A DNA stretch of 64,000 bases, taken from assembly GCA_019426215.1 (NCBI GenBank), contig CM033405.1:4565001-4629000 (forward strand). The letters are read 5' to 3'. The position numbers and the translations under genes were made by a program. Position 1 is the first letter of the stretch. The number at the start of each line of letters is the position of its first letter. This stretch comes from Buddleja alternifolia (taxonomy: Eukaryota; Streptophyta; Magnoliopsida; Lamiales; Scrophulariaceae). Below the pieces are notes generated by a model. That model ran no database searches, had not been told where the DNA came from, and worked only from the letters and a program-made list of their open reading frames with translations. Positions 22,767-33,805 of the stretch are shown here, piece after piece.

Positions 22767-24300
22767 TGTTAGGAATTTCATGTTAGAAGTTTTGATGATG
22801 ACAATTAAGTTTTTGTTAGACCCCAAAAAAAGTTGTAAGTTTATTTTCGTAGAAAACTTGTATAGGCTTTGAAGCGTTAGACTTGTAATAGATTTATTAG
22901 GCTTTGTTATCTTACTTTAGAGTGTTAGGCAAATAGTCTTAGGCTGAGCGTCTGATGATTTCTGAGTGAGTTTATCAGTGGTAAAGTTCGAAGACTCAAG
23001 CGCCTGATCTCAGAAGATAGATACAGTCTCCAAGCGTCCACTTTGGCCAGCTATATCAAGCGTTACCTTATGGGACAGAAGTGATTTCACCTGAATTTAC
23101 TTCTAAGTCCAGAAGGAGTTTAATGCAAATATTCTCAAAGCATTAAATACCAACGGGTATTAATTTCAAATGCATTAAATGTTGATAAGAGCATTTAATA
23201 TGATAAGCAATGTCAGACGTACGGAGAAGCCACCCTATTGGACTGTCAACTATCTCAGACTGCAGCACCAACTTTCGTGCAGCAGATTTTCAGGAAAAGG
23301 ACAAAAGCTGTTCACTCGCGAAAGTGAGAGACACGCGCCAGTGCATGTGTCAAACGGACACTTTCTCCAAGAATACCTATAAATAGGACTTCAACAACAA
23401 ACAAAAAAAAGCAACAATTTTATCAAAGCCAAATTGCTGTTGCATTAAAATCTCATTCCTTAAATTCTCAGAAAAGCCAGAAACTTCAAGAAACATCCAA
23501 TTGCTTTTCTTATATTCCTGAGACAGTCAACAAATATCTCAAACATTCTTTTTGAAGAAACCAGATTCCTACTGAGATATTACCAAGTTGTTTGAACTTC
23601 ATCAAATCAAACAAACCTTTTAGAAAATCCCATCCAAGCCTCGCGATCTGTGTGAAGTCGAAGTTGGATACTTGCATCATTTCTGGGTGAAAGACAAGGG
23701 TTGAAGTGATTTGAAGCAGAAATCTGTGTGATCAAGGAGCTCAAGTCATCGACATCCATCTCTCCCTAATTTGTAGAAGATTCTGTGTGATTCTTTGAGA
23801 ATCATTTTAGTGGATTGCCTCCAAGTGCAAAGAGAAGAAGGACGTAGTTGGATTACACCACCCAACGAACCTTACAAATATTGTGTTATTTACTTTTCAG
23901 TCATTTCATTCATCTATCATATCATTGCATAAGTAAAACACAATCAAAAGCTAAGCACCTAAGAACATCTTGTGACGCTAAAACTTTCAAAGAGAAGACT
24001 CCAAATCATTCCGCTGTGCTAACCCTGATTAAAAGAACTGAACGCTTAACCTACAAGGTCAAAGTATTCAATTCCTGAAGTCTAAGTTAACTTTATAAAC
24101 AGTCTTCATTAGACGCTTCACAAAGTCTCAAATATCTTATGTGAACGCTAAGGTGAAGCGTCACACTCTTCAAGCGCCTATCATTTCAAGCGTCCAAATA
24201 CGTTTAATACGAAATCTTTTTTAAGTCGAAAAAGACTTAAGGGTCTATTCAACCCCCCCCCCCCCTTCTAGACCCTTTCGTATGCCACTTGGGACCAACC
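22767..24300 (+). repeat. Sirevirus LTR 2 (middle), ends at the N gap
   Basis: It matches LTR 1 and LTR 3 along its whole length, but is 1534 bp with several one-base losses, often in homopolymers, relative to both. The last bases read CCAACC instead of CCAACA, directly before the Ns. This is what a low-quality contig end would look like. Confidence 0.9.
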
Positions 24301-24400
24301 NNNNNNNNNNNNNNNNNNNNNNNNNNNNNNNNNNNNNNNNNNNNNNNNNNNNNNNNNNNNNNNNNNNNNNNNNNNNNNNNNNNNNNNNNNNNNNNNNNNN
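24301..24400. other. assembly gap (100 Ns)
   Basis: Exactly 100 Ns, the usual placeholder for a scaffold gap of unknown size. Left of it is an LTR end, right of it mid-RT sequence. Confidence 0.99.
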
Positions 24401-25565
24401 CTTCCTGAATGGTAAACTCCAAGAAGAAGTGTATGTGGAGCAACCTCCAGATTCATCAACAATCATGTAGGGTATGGTTTACAAGCTCGAAAAAGCACTT
24501 TATGGGCTTAAGCAAGCACCGTCGAGCATGGTATGACACTCTCTCTATCTTTCTTATTGGTAGGTTTTTCAAAGGCACGTTGACCACTTATTTAAAATTA
24601 CCAATGATGAAGATATTCTCTTAGTTCAATTTTACGTTGATGACCTTATATTTGGTTCTACTAATAAGCGTCTGTTGTGAGAAATTTTCGAAAATGATGC
24701 AAGAACAATTTGAAATGAGCATGATGGTGAATTAAACCTTCTTCTTAGACTACAAGTTAAACAACTCCCTAATGGCATATTATCAACCCAGCTAAATATA
24801 CACGAGATATGATTAGAAATTTGGTATGGAAAATGCATCATATTCAAAAATTCCAATGAGCCAACGCTTAGTTAGATAAAGATGAAGTGGAAAGAAAGTT
24901 GATATCACTATTCTAGAGGTATCATAGGATCACTTCTTTATCTCACTGCCAGTAGACCTGATATTGTTTTCGGTATGTTGTGTGCACGATTCCAAGCTGA
25001 TCCTAAAGAGTCACACTTGACTGCTGCCAAGAAAATCCTTAAATACCTAAAAGGCACACAACAGTGGGCTTATGGTATCCCAGGGATTCTCCTTTTAACT
25101 AATCGGTTACTCAATGCAGATTTTGGCAGGTTGCAAATAGATCGTAAAAGCACTAGTGGTACTTGTCAATTCTTAGGTGATAGGTTAGTTTCATGGCATA
25201 GCAAGAACCACAATCCTAGCTACCTCCACAGCCGAAGCTGAGTATGTAGCTGCAGGAAGTTTTTGTGCACAAGTTCTATGGATGAGCAACAACTTAGAGA
25301 TTACGGAAACAATCTTAGGACCAACTCCCATTCATTGTGATAACCAAAGCGCTTTAGCCATGACTCAAACCCTGTTCTTCATTCAAGAACCAAACACATT
25401 GACATTAGATACCATTGCCTTCGTGACCACGTTCAAAAGAAAGATATCTCCATGCACTTCATTGGAACTGACAAAACAACTGGCGGATATCTTCACAAAG
25501 CACTCAATGAACAACGTTTTTCTCACTTGAGAAGTGAACTAGGTATGATTGATTTAAACGCTTGA
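24401..25565 (+). pseudogene. Sirevirus pol, copy 2, 5' truncated at gap (RT end and RNase H)
   Basis: It begins at CTTCCTGAATGG, equivalent to 16338 in copy 1, and runs to the same TGA (25563-25565). RT YVDD (YVDDLIF here) and the RNase H motifs DRKSTSGTCQFLG and HCDNQSALAMT are recognisable, but single-base insertions and deletions are very dense in the first 1.2 kb. Where copy 1 lost an A before the YGLKQ block (about 16432), copy 2 keeps it, and copy 2 has an extra G a little further on that copy 1 lacks. The two are therefore complementary. Confidence 0.85.
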
Positions 25566-26359
25566 TCATGAAGCATCATATTTATTAGGCATATAATTTA
25601 GGGGGAACCCTTAAGTATATCTCACAATATTTTTAAAAAAAAAAAAAAAAAAAAAAATATTTTTACTTGATCATAAATGTAAGCGTCAATGATAAAAATT
25701 TTCAGATGCATAATCATCAACGCTCAGCTCTATGTTTGCATAAAATATTGAATGCTCAAAATATTGAAAAGTCTTTTGACTTCAAGCGTCCATTTATCAG
25801 CTAAGCGCTGAATAGTTTATCAAAAATTTATAAATATTTTCGTTAAAAGCCATGCATAAAATTTTCAAACTTCTTTCAAGGTCGTGGGTAGACTCAAAGG
25901 TCTATTTTGTACTCTACTCACACGCATCTATCACATCAACTGGCGGGTATTCAAATTTTTTAAAAAGGACGGTTCAGAGATAGCACGTGTTTGTGTACGT
26001 GTCAGTGTACAAACATGCGCGTGTTGTTACACTCTGAAAATACCAAACGTTAATTTTTCTTTAACTCGGATGTCAAATCTTTATATATGAGAATTACCAA
26101 ATGTAACTTCTCTCTTTTACACAAAACCCGCGCGTCCGCAGTTAATAATTTATGGCTAAGATTCAACAGTTATTACACGTGTTTAAATCCTACTCAGACT
26201 ACATAACACAAGTTCAAAACTCTTTACTGTATCATTTAAAACACAAACTCTACAGAAAAAGTAACTTACTTTCTATTCACGCATATCTGCAAATCTCTCT
26301 TTATCTCTCTCAATACAACAGAAAATCTCAGTCCATCTTCTTCGTTTTAAACAAAAAAA
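25566..26359 (+). other. spacer after pol, copy 2
   Basis: The same sequence as 17522-18314 with small indels. It includes the poly-A run (25633-25657) and the TTTAGGGGGAA tract near 25596. No gene is seen. Confidence 0.7.
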
Positions 26360-29300
26360 ATGGCACCAAAGAAATCATCATCTACTTCTGCTGAAATTAC
26401 CATCAAGGTAACTGAAGGTCTTGTTGTCGACTGGAAATTTCTATATGAACAAACTCAGATCAACCTGACGGACATAATGGACATGGTCGTCCAAGCTGGG
26501 CTCAAACCCTTCTTAACCCAATACTCTTATATGTTTCCTACTGAAGTTGAACTTTCTGGAAGACTGCTACACTTTCAGAGGACAAGAAGTCCATCTCTTG
26601 TCAAATTCCCTTCTCCAAGAAGGAGTCTCCAAAGGAATTCATCCTATCTGCTTCCACCATTGCCAAGAACTTCAATTTGCCTAATGAGGGTGAGGCACTG
26701 GATTCTGTTACGTTGAAACAAATTAAGGAAGCATGGGCAATCATGAGTGCGTACGACGACGTTCCTTACACTCAGTACTTCGAGAAGAAAGACCTGGTGT
26801 CCAAATACCGGTTATTGGCTGATTTCTGCAGCAAGATCATAGAATGCCGCGTGGAACCTTTGATAAGGTAAATCCTGTTCAATTTCAGATGATGGTTGCT
26901 ATACTCTTCAACATCAAAATCAACTGGAGTGAGTACATCTTCGGACGGTTTCGGGACAGTCTAAGCGCTTCAAATAAGCCTTATGGACTCATCCTGAGTG
27001 ACATCTTGTTTAAATCGAATTGTGTGGTACTCGTCTGGACTTCCGTTGAATAAGTCCAGTTGTTGGGAAAAAGGATTCTGACCAATATGTTCAATCCTCC
27101 AAAAGTCAGTGGTGCGGCTAGACCCCTATCTGAGCGGCTGGAAGAACGCCAACTGCTTGCTCAAAAGGCTGAGAGACCAGTGCCAGAGGAAGCTGTGAAG
27201 CGTCCAGCAGCAACGAAGAAGAGCCCCCAGAAAACCCAAAGTTAAAATTGCCGTCCCCTCTCAAAAGATTGATGAGGAAACTGATGAGGATGCCGAGGAC
27301 AAGTTGCCTCTCAAAAGACGAAAGCTGGAAGGGATCATTAAGCAAATAGACTTTGAAGAACCAGCTGCTGATCCTCCCGCTCCTCCGGCTAAACTAGTTG
27401 AAGGAGTCAACATTAAGAAAATCTTTAAGCGTTCCAGGACTAGCAAGCGTCAAGCTACTCCTGAAGAGCCTGAGACAGTTGAGCCAAGCGCTCAAGTCGT
27501 CGTTGAGCCAAGCGCTCAAGATGTTGCAGTTGAGCCAAGCGCTCAAGTCGTCGTTGAGCCAAGCGCTCAAGATGTTGCTGTTGAGCCAAGCGCTCAAGTT
27601 GCCGTTGAGCCAAGCGCTCAAGTTGCCGTTGAGCCAAACGCTCAAGATGTTGCTGTTGAGCCAGCGCTCCAGAAACTGCTGTTGAGCTTAGTTCTCAGGG
27701 TAAGTTTATTTCTTCCCACAGCATTTCTATTCCTACATCTGTAGAAGATCCTGCTCTTATAGAGGATGGCTCTTGTTTTTCAGCTATAGTTCCAGCTGCT
27801 GCTGAAGTGTCCACAGATGTTCTGTTGGATGTTGACCTGACTGGAGTTGTAGCTATCGCTCAAGATGTTGCCGCTGAAGTAGCTGCAATTGAACCTGAGG
27901 AACCTGCTACTTTAACAGAGGCACGTTCAGAAGGTCAGAACGCTGCTGAAGACGATAGAGCTCCTCGTCACTTCTTTCAACTCGATCCGCTGAAGACAAT
28001 TGATCATTCAATTAACTATATGCCCCCAGCGCTCGACGAAGATTTCATTCCTGCAGGATATAATATAGAAAGATATATTGCTGCAGAAGCTGACGCTGCA
28101 AGACTGATTGACTTTGACAGCGCAATCAAAGCAACCGTTCTAGACAGACCAGGAGACAGACCTCCTAGATGTGCCGTGGATGTGGCTTACTATCTTGACA
28201 ATGGCCACAGCAGACCAACTGGGTTCGCGCTAAGGGATTACAGTGTTCGTGTGTATGATCCTCTCCGTCCTAGCTTTCTCAATCCTTCAGAGTCAGTCTT
28301 GAACAGAGAAGGTTACACACATTTCCCTCAGACGGCTCACAGCCCTGAAAATCTTGCATCGGCCCGTCCTCTCTGTCTATGGAAAATAAAGAGATTCATG
28401 CTGGTGAGCGCCTTGAATCGTTACCGATCTGCTCCAGACTGAAGCTGATGCTTACTTTGACAGCGTCTGGAATGCCAACTATCAGCCTGATAAGCACCGC
28501 TTTGAAGCCATAAGAGATATTCATCTTGAAGGTATTCGTGCTATGGTGACGGCTGGCACAGACTTCTGTATAAATGAAGTAAATTGGGTTGAAGCGTACA
28601 TGGGACATAAATACACCTTCCCAGAGTTAGTCCAAGCTCCCCATCTTTTCGGCATAGGCATGCATGACAAGAAGCGTCAATTCGCCAAGTATTGCCTCCT
28701 GAAGCGTCAACAAAGACTCGGACCTGTTCTCAAGCTCCCAATTATTAGACATCAAATAGAACAATGTCTACGTCAAGAACTTCAGAGATTATCCCTCACC
28801 CCTCTTCGGTTTAATGCTCAAGCGTCTTCCAGTGGTACAGTTGGTGAACGGTGCTTAAATCTTGCTCCAAGCCACTGTGAAGAAAACTTCAATCTGATGG
28901 TAAAGATTCTATCTCCCGTATCTCTCTTTGATAAAATCTTCACTGCCAATCTCAGATCTTGGAACGGCTCAGTGATCAATTCATTCAAAGGATATCCGCT
29001 GCTCCCTTCCATTCGCAGTGAGGTACTCAATCACTATGAGTATGTTCTTTCTCTGCTTGAAAGGAATCAAGAGCTCGCTCAAGCCATTTATCCGTATCTT
29101 GAAGAGTACTATGCGGACTGTGTGCCTACACATCGACGTCCTGCATCTCTTCCCTCAGATTGCTTGATTGGATTTTCCAGAACTCACTGCACAGATTCAC
29201 TATTCTCCATCGCTCAAGCGCCGTCCAAAGTTTTCCCCAGATCATGTGCTGGATATCATTGGTCCAATGTACATCAGGGCCATTGATAGTCCTCTTCGCA

Positions 29301-30586
29301 CATTTATCTCCGGTACTTGTATGTCCAGGACCAGACTCATTGAACTCTTGGATTCTACATCCACCTCTTATGCCGACTCAGCAAGCTGGAACTTCCAATT
29401 CACTGACTTTCGCCAGCCTGAGTCAACGCTTGAGGAAGCGCCTGCTGAGACATCTGAAGCGTCCAAATCTGCAGATACCAGTATTCCTGACGCTCCTAAA
29501 CATGCTACCATTGATAGTGCTGAAGATACTTCCCTGGATATTCGAGGTACTGTTTTTGATCCAGCCTATCAAGTTCCTTTTGACTCTCTCAAACACTCAT
29601 CACGGTTCAAGCGACCAGCTCCTCAAGTGGTTCAATCAGATGAGAGTCAAGCCTTCGGTCCCCTGCTTAAATCTGTTTTGGAGACAATTAGCGCTCAAGC
29701 TACTCAGAGTGAAGAATCTCTCCATTGGATTAAGGAAGACCTGGCAAAGATTGAAACTCACGTAATGAGCGCTCAGATTGCTCATATGCGTAGTTCAGCT
29801 CAAGCGGCAGTTGGTGAGTGCAAACAAGACTTTCAAGAAATGCAGGATGCTGCCCACGCAACCCAACTTGCCATGAAAGAAGAACTTGAAAAGCGCCTTG
29901 CAACCCTTGAGATCTCTGTGAATGACGCCACCAGCGCTAAGCTTCTTGCTATGCAGGAACGCTTCGACAAGCGTCTGGATGACATCACAGATTCCTTATC
30001 TCAGATTGCTCATCAGGTAAGTGTACTCACAAACCACTTCTTAAAATCTGATGATGGCAATAAGGGGGAAAAGAAGAAGAAAGGAGAAAAGCGGAAAGCG
30101 TCCAGTTCAAAAGTTGAAGATCCTCCGTCTCCTAAGCGTCAAATGCCTCCTTCTAAGTCTGCGCTTCATCTCCCGTCTTGGATAACTGCTCTGAAACAAA
30201 GTTCATCTGGAGCGCCCAGTAGTACACTAAGGGAACCTCCTAGAGCGTTATATCCAAACCTACCAATTCCTACAAGAGCACTGCTTGAACAGTTTGACAT
30301 TCCTCTTCAGAGAACATCCATTTCAGAACCTACAGATCCACAGATCTTAGCTGAAGAAAGAAAAATGACTGATTTTAGCCAAGCTTTTCGAATCTGCCTA
30401 AGGTACATTGGTATCGACCCAACTGACTGGGATAATCATTTTAAAATATTCAAGAAGAGACAACAAGAAGAAAACAAGCTTATCATCAACAAAGATCATG
30501 AAGCAATGATGATCTTGGAAGACAATCTGACTGAAGCTATTCGAGCTGAAATGTCCAAGCGATACAGAGTTAGACCAAGTCATTAA
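26360..30586 (+). pseudogene. Sirevirus third ORF (env-like position), copy 2, frameshifted
   Basis: It runs from ATG 26360 to TAA 30584-30586 and is better preserved than copy 1. The last frame (29168-30586, 472 aa) is intact and holds an acidic Ala/Ser/Glu-rich region, then a coiled coil with EELEKRLATLEISVND and ERFDKRLDDITDSLSQIA, a basic KKKGEKRK stretch, and a C-terminal helical part ending RYRVRPSH. Upstream frames (26360-26716, 26677-26871, 27304-27744, 27807-28442, 28543-29286) follow each other with one-base shifts. KLPLKRRKLEG (about 27303) looks like a nuclear-localisation signal. Role unknown; I see no membrane segment. Confidence 0.7.
27477..27668 (+). repeat. in-frame minisatellite coding VEPSAQ units, copy 2
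   Basis: About eight 24-27 bp units encode alternating VEPSAQVV, VEPSAQDVA and VEPSAQVA. The last units drift (VEPNAQ, VEPALQ). Each unit contains CCAAGCGCTCAAG. Minus-strand ORFs here with AWLN repeats are shadows. Confidence 0.9.
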
Positions 30587-30808
30587 AGCTTTCTGATTTT
30601 ACATTATCTATATTCTTGTCTCTTATATCGTTAAATATTCAGCTGTAAAAATGCTTGTAATTCTCGATAATATGAAATGCATTTTTTCTCTTGCTGAAAC
30701 ATCTCGTTGAAGCGTAACTAACTTTAACTAACGTCTACTGATCAAAGCTAACTTTTACTTTTGGCTGTCTAACTCTTGAACTATAAAAGAGTAAGTATTG
30801 CCATCATC

Positions 30809-30821
30809 AAAAAGGGGGAAA
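30809..30821 (+). promoter_or_regulatory. Sirevirus polypurine tract
   Basis: AAAAAGGGGGAAA ends one base before the TGTTAGG start of LTR 3 (30823). Confidence 0.85.
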
Positions 30822-30822
30822 T

Positions 30823-32366
30823 TGTTAGGAATTTCATGTTAGAAGTTTTGATGATGACAATTAAGTTTTTGTTAGACCCAAAAAAGTTGTAAGTTTATTT
30901 TCGTAGAAAACTTGTATAGGCTTTGAAGCGTTAGATTTGTAATAGATTTATTAGGCTTTGTTATCTTACTTTAGAGTGTTAGGCAAAATAGTCTTAGGCT
31001 GAGCGTCTGATGATTTCTGAGTGAGTTATCAGTGGTAAAGTTCGAAGACTCAAGCGCCTGATCTCAGAAGATAGATACAGTCTCCAAGCGTCCACTTTGG
31101 CCAGCTATATCAAGCGTTACCTTATGGGACAGAAGTGATTTCACCTGAATTTACTTCTAAGTCCAGAAGGAGTTTAATGCAAATATTCTCAAAGCATTAA
31201 ATACCAACGGGTATTAATTTCAAATGCATTAAATGTTGATAAGAGCATTTAATATGATAAGCAATGTCAGACGTACGGAGAAGCCACCCTATTGGACTGT
31301 CAACTATCTCAGACTGCAGCACCAACTTTCGTGCAGCAGATTTTCAGGAAAAAGGACAAAAGCTGTTCACTCGCGAAAGTGAGAGACACGCGCCAGTGCA
31401 TGTGTCAAACGGACACTTTCTCCAAGAATACCTATAAATAGGACTTCAACAACAAACAAAAAAAAAGCAACAATTTTATCAAAGCCAAATTGCTGTTGCA
31501 TTAAAATCTCATTCCTTAAATTCTCAGAAAAGCCAGAAACTTCAAGAAACATCCAAATTGCTTTTCTTATATTCCTGAGACAGTCAACAAATATCTCAAA
31601 CATTCCTTTTGAAGAAACCAGATTCCTACTGAGATATTACCAAGTTGTTTGAACTTCATCAAAATCAAACAAACCTTTTAGAAAATCCCATCCAAGCCTC
31701 GCGATCTGTGTGAAGTCGAAGTTGGATACTTGCATCATTTCTGGGTGAAAGAAGCAAGAGGGTTGAAGTGATTTGAAGCAGAAATCTGTGTGATCAAGGA
31801 GCTCAAGTCATCGACATCCATCTCTCCCTAATTTGTAGAAGATTCTGTGTGATTCTTTGAGAATCATTTTAGTGGATTGCCTCCAAGTGCAAAGGAGAAG
31901 AAGGACGTAGTTGGGATTACACCACCCAACGAACCTTACAAATATTGTGTTATTTACTTTTCAGTCATTTCATTCATCTATCATATCATTGCATAAGTAA
32001 AACACAATCAAAAGCTAAGCACCTAAGAAACATCTTGTGACGCTAAAACTTTCAAAGAGAAGACTCCAAAATCATTCCGCTGTGCTAACCCTGATTAAAA
32101 GAACTGAACGCTTAACCTACAAGGTCAAAGTATTCAATTCCTGAAGTCTAAGTTAACTTTATAAAACAGTCTTCATTAGACGCTTCACAAAGTCTCAAAT
32201 ATCTTATGAGAACGCTAAGGTGAAGCGTCACACTCTTCAAGCGCCTATCATTTCAAGCGTCCAAATACGTTTAATACGAAATCTTTTTTAAGTCGAAAAA
32301 GACTTAAGGGTCTATTCAACCCCCCCCCCCCTTCTAGACCCTTTCGTATGCCACTTGGGACCAACA
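30823..32366 (+). repeat. Sirevirus LTR 3 (3' LTR, 1544 bp)
   Basis: It has the same length and ends as LTR 1, with TATAAATA at 31433-31440, poly-C near 32320, and CCAACA at 32366 followed by the TATAT duplicate. Differences from LTR 1 are few (for example one base near 32208 and small indels near 30880 and 31027). Confidence 0.9.
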
Positions 32367-32680
32367 TATATCACAAGGTGAAAAATAACACAAGGCAATT
32401 TACATAACTTTCTCTCCAAGAAAAAGTCTCCCACCTCTCTCTCTCTCTTTCTAGCCGTCTTTGACAAGGAAGAAAGGAGAAATTTTTGGTTTTTGATTCC
32501 GGCGTGACGAGTTAGAGACGTTGGCAAATTCGGTGTTAGAGAAAAAGATCACGTTCAGAAATCAACATACGCGAGAACGGTAATTTTTCTATACACAATT
32601 AAACACGAGGATTAGAGATGATTCGGGCTTTGGGAATTAAATTTACTTTCCGCTGCGTTTTATTCGTATAATTCCCAACA
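32367..32680 (+). repeat. solo copia (Angela-like) LTR, right part
   Basis: This continues the LTR broken at 10421. It begins with TATAT, the Sirevirus target-site duplicate, contains a CT-rich stretch (32432-32446) and ends CCCAACA. The 5 bp after it, ACAAC, match those before 9126. Confidence 0.75.
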
Positions 32681-32685
32681 ACAAC

Positions 32686-33805
32686 CTAGACGATTGTTGC
32701 TAGCGTTTGACAATAATGGCCACGCACCAAACATACAACACTTAGCCAAATTCGCTTACGAAGCATGGCAAAATTACTTGCGACCCCATTTGAGGCCAAA
32801 ATGGGTGACACTGTGAGAATCCCCCGAGCTGTAAAAAACTCGTTCGAGGATGGGTCGCCCCATAATCCCTCCAGCAATATCAAGAGAGACTGAGGACCTA
32901 TGGTAGGTCTCCCCACTCCCATTAAGATTCTGGAACAAGATTATACATAAAACAAACATCAAAGAGGCAAATAAGCCTTCACCAATAAGGAACAACAAGT
33001 ACCACACTCACTCCATTACGTCGGTTAGGGCAAAAGGTGAGCTATCACCTCGCAATTAAAACTAGGAAGAGAACTCACCTCCCGCCATCATAACAAAGGT
33101 CGGGGTGCAATTCTTGAAGATATAACACCACTGGCTAGTCAAGCCTATAGCTCTCATCATAAACCCTCACTAGGGTCTCTTACTCCTGAATTTGATTTTC
33201 ATATTAAGGAGTAAGGGGGCATGTGGGATAGAGGAGTCTAAAAAAAAAAAAAAAAAAGACTAACGGCTAGCTTTTCACAAATCATTGAGAAGAAAAAACT
33301 CATCGGAGAGAAAAAACCATAAAAATTAGAAGAGTACCAAAGCTAACGCTCATGAAGTAGTGAGGTAGTATGGCAAGGGTAGAACAAGTAGTCTATCACA
33401 TAGAAAAATACGCCCGCAATATGCTAAGATAACAAAGAGGCAAGCAAAGATAGCTAATATCAAAAGATGAATGTGTCGAAAGATAGAAAATATCCAATAT
33501 GCCTCAAGAGGCTACAAAGCAACGTACACCCGCACGGGCAAACAAGAACAAGTCTGGCGGCAAATAACATAAAAATAGTTTGGAAAAAAAAGATGACTAA
33601 ACCCTGAGGGGTAAGAGCATGAAAGGGTCTTCCAGCTAAGAGGGCGACCACAGCCTCACATATTTGCACCGCCCCCATCATTGGTGTCGGGGACATTCTC
33701 AAACATCCATGTGAAATCATCGCCGGGGTACCGACCACTGTCGCGGAGAGTCCTACGGCACTTGCGCACCGTCTTAGTCATAAAGCCCTGAGCGAGCTTA
33801 TACGC
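32686..33805. other. gypsy internal region after nested insertions, with internal purine tract
   Basis: This resumes the element broken at 9125. No pol motif is found. A purine tract AAGGAGTAAGGGGG at 33206-33219 is preceded by its near-complement (CTTACTCCT, 33179-33188), giving a small stem-loop. An A run is at 33241-33257. The minus-strand frame 33738-33460 may be the frameshifted C-terminal tail of the antisense ORF that ends at 33806. Confidence 0.45.

Larger units (their letters stand above)
10422..32366 (+). mobile_element. Sirevirus (Ty1/copia, SIRE/Maximus type), apparent LTR-internal-LTR-internal-LTR block
   Basis: Both outer ends are TGTTAGG...CCAACA LTRs of exactly 1544 bp, with TATAT directly before (10417-10421) and after (32367-32371). 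A third LTR and a 100-N gap sit in the middle. The lineage is shown by the initiator-Met PBS, the AAAAAGGGGGAAATTGTTAGG PPT/LTR junction read at 22753 onward, copia gene order with integrase before RT, and a long extra ORF after pol. 24401-32366 repeats 16338-24300, so the real element is probably a single copy of about 13.9 kb (see findings). Confidence 0.9.

Noticed and set aside
24245..24470. ORFs crossing the N gap
   Set aside because: They consist mostly of undefined residues and join unrelated sequence across an assembly gap.
19353..27645. Minus-strand ORFs with repeated AWLN units (19353-19589, 27394-27645, 27455-27637)
   Set aside because: They are the reverse-frame shadow of the VEPSAQ minisatellite in the Sirevirus third ORF.
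27660..27785. Possible intron in the third ORF (GGTAAGT ... CACAG, TTTTCAG)
   Set aside because: The stretch reads through as coding sequence in one frame after a single-base loss near 27665, so a frame error explains it better.
33460..33738. Separate minus-strand membrane-like protein
   Set aside because: It directly follows the antisense gypsy ORF and is more likely its frameshifted tail; the hydrophobic stretch is an out-of-frame reading.
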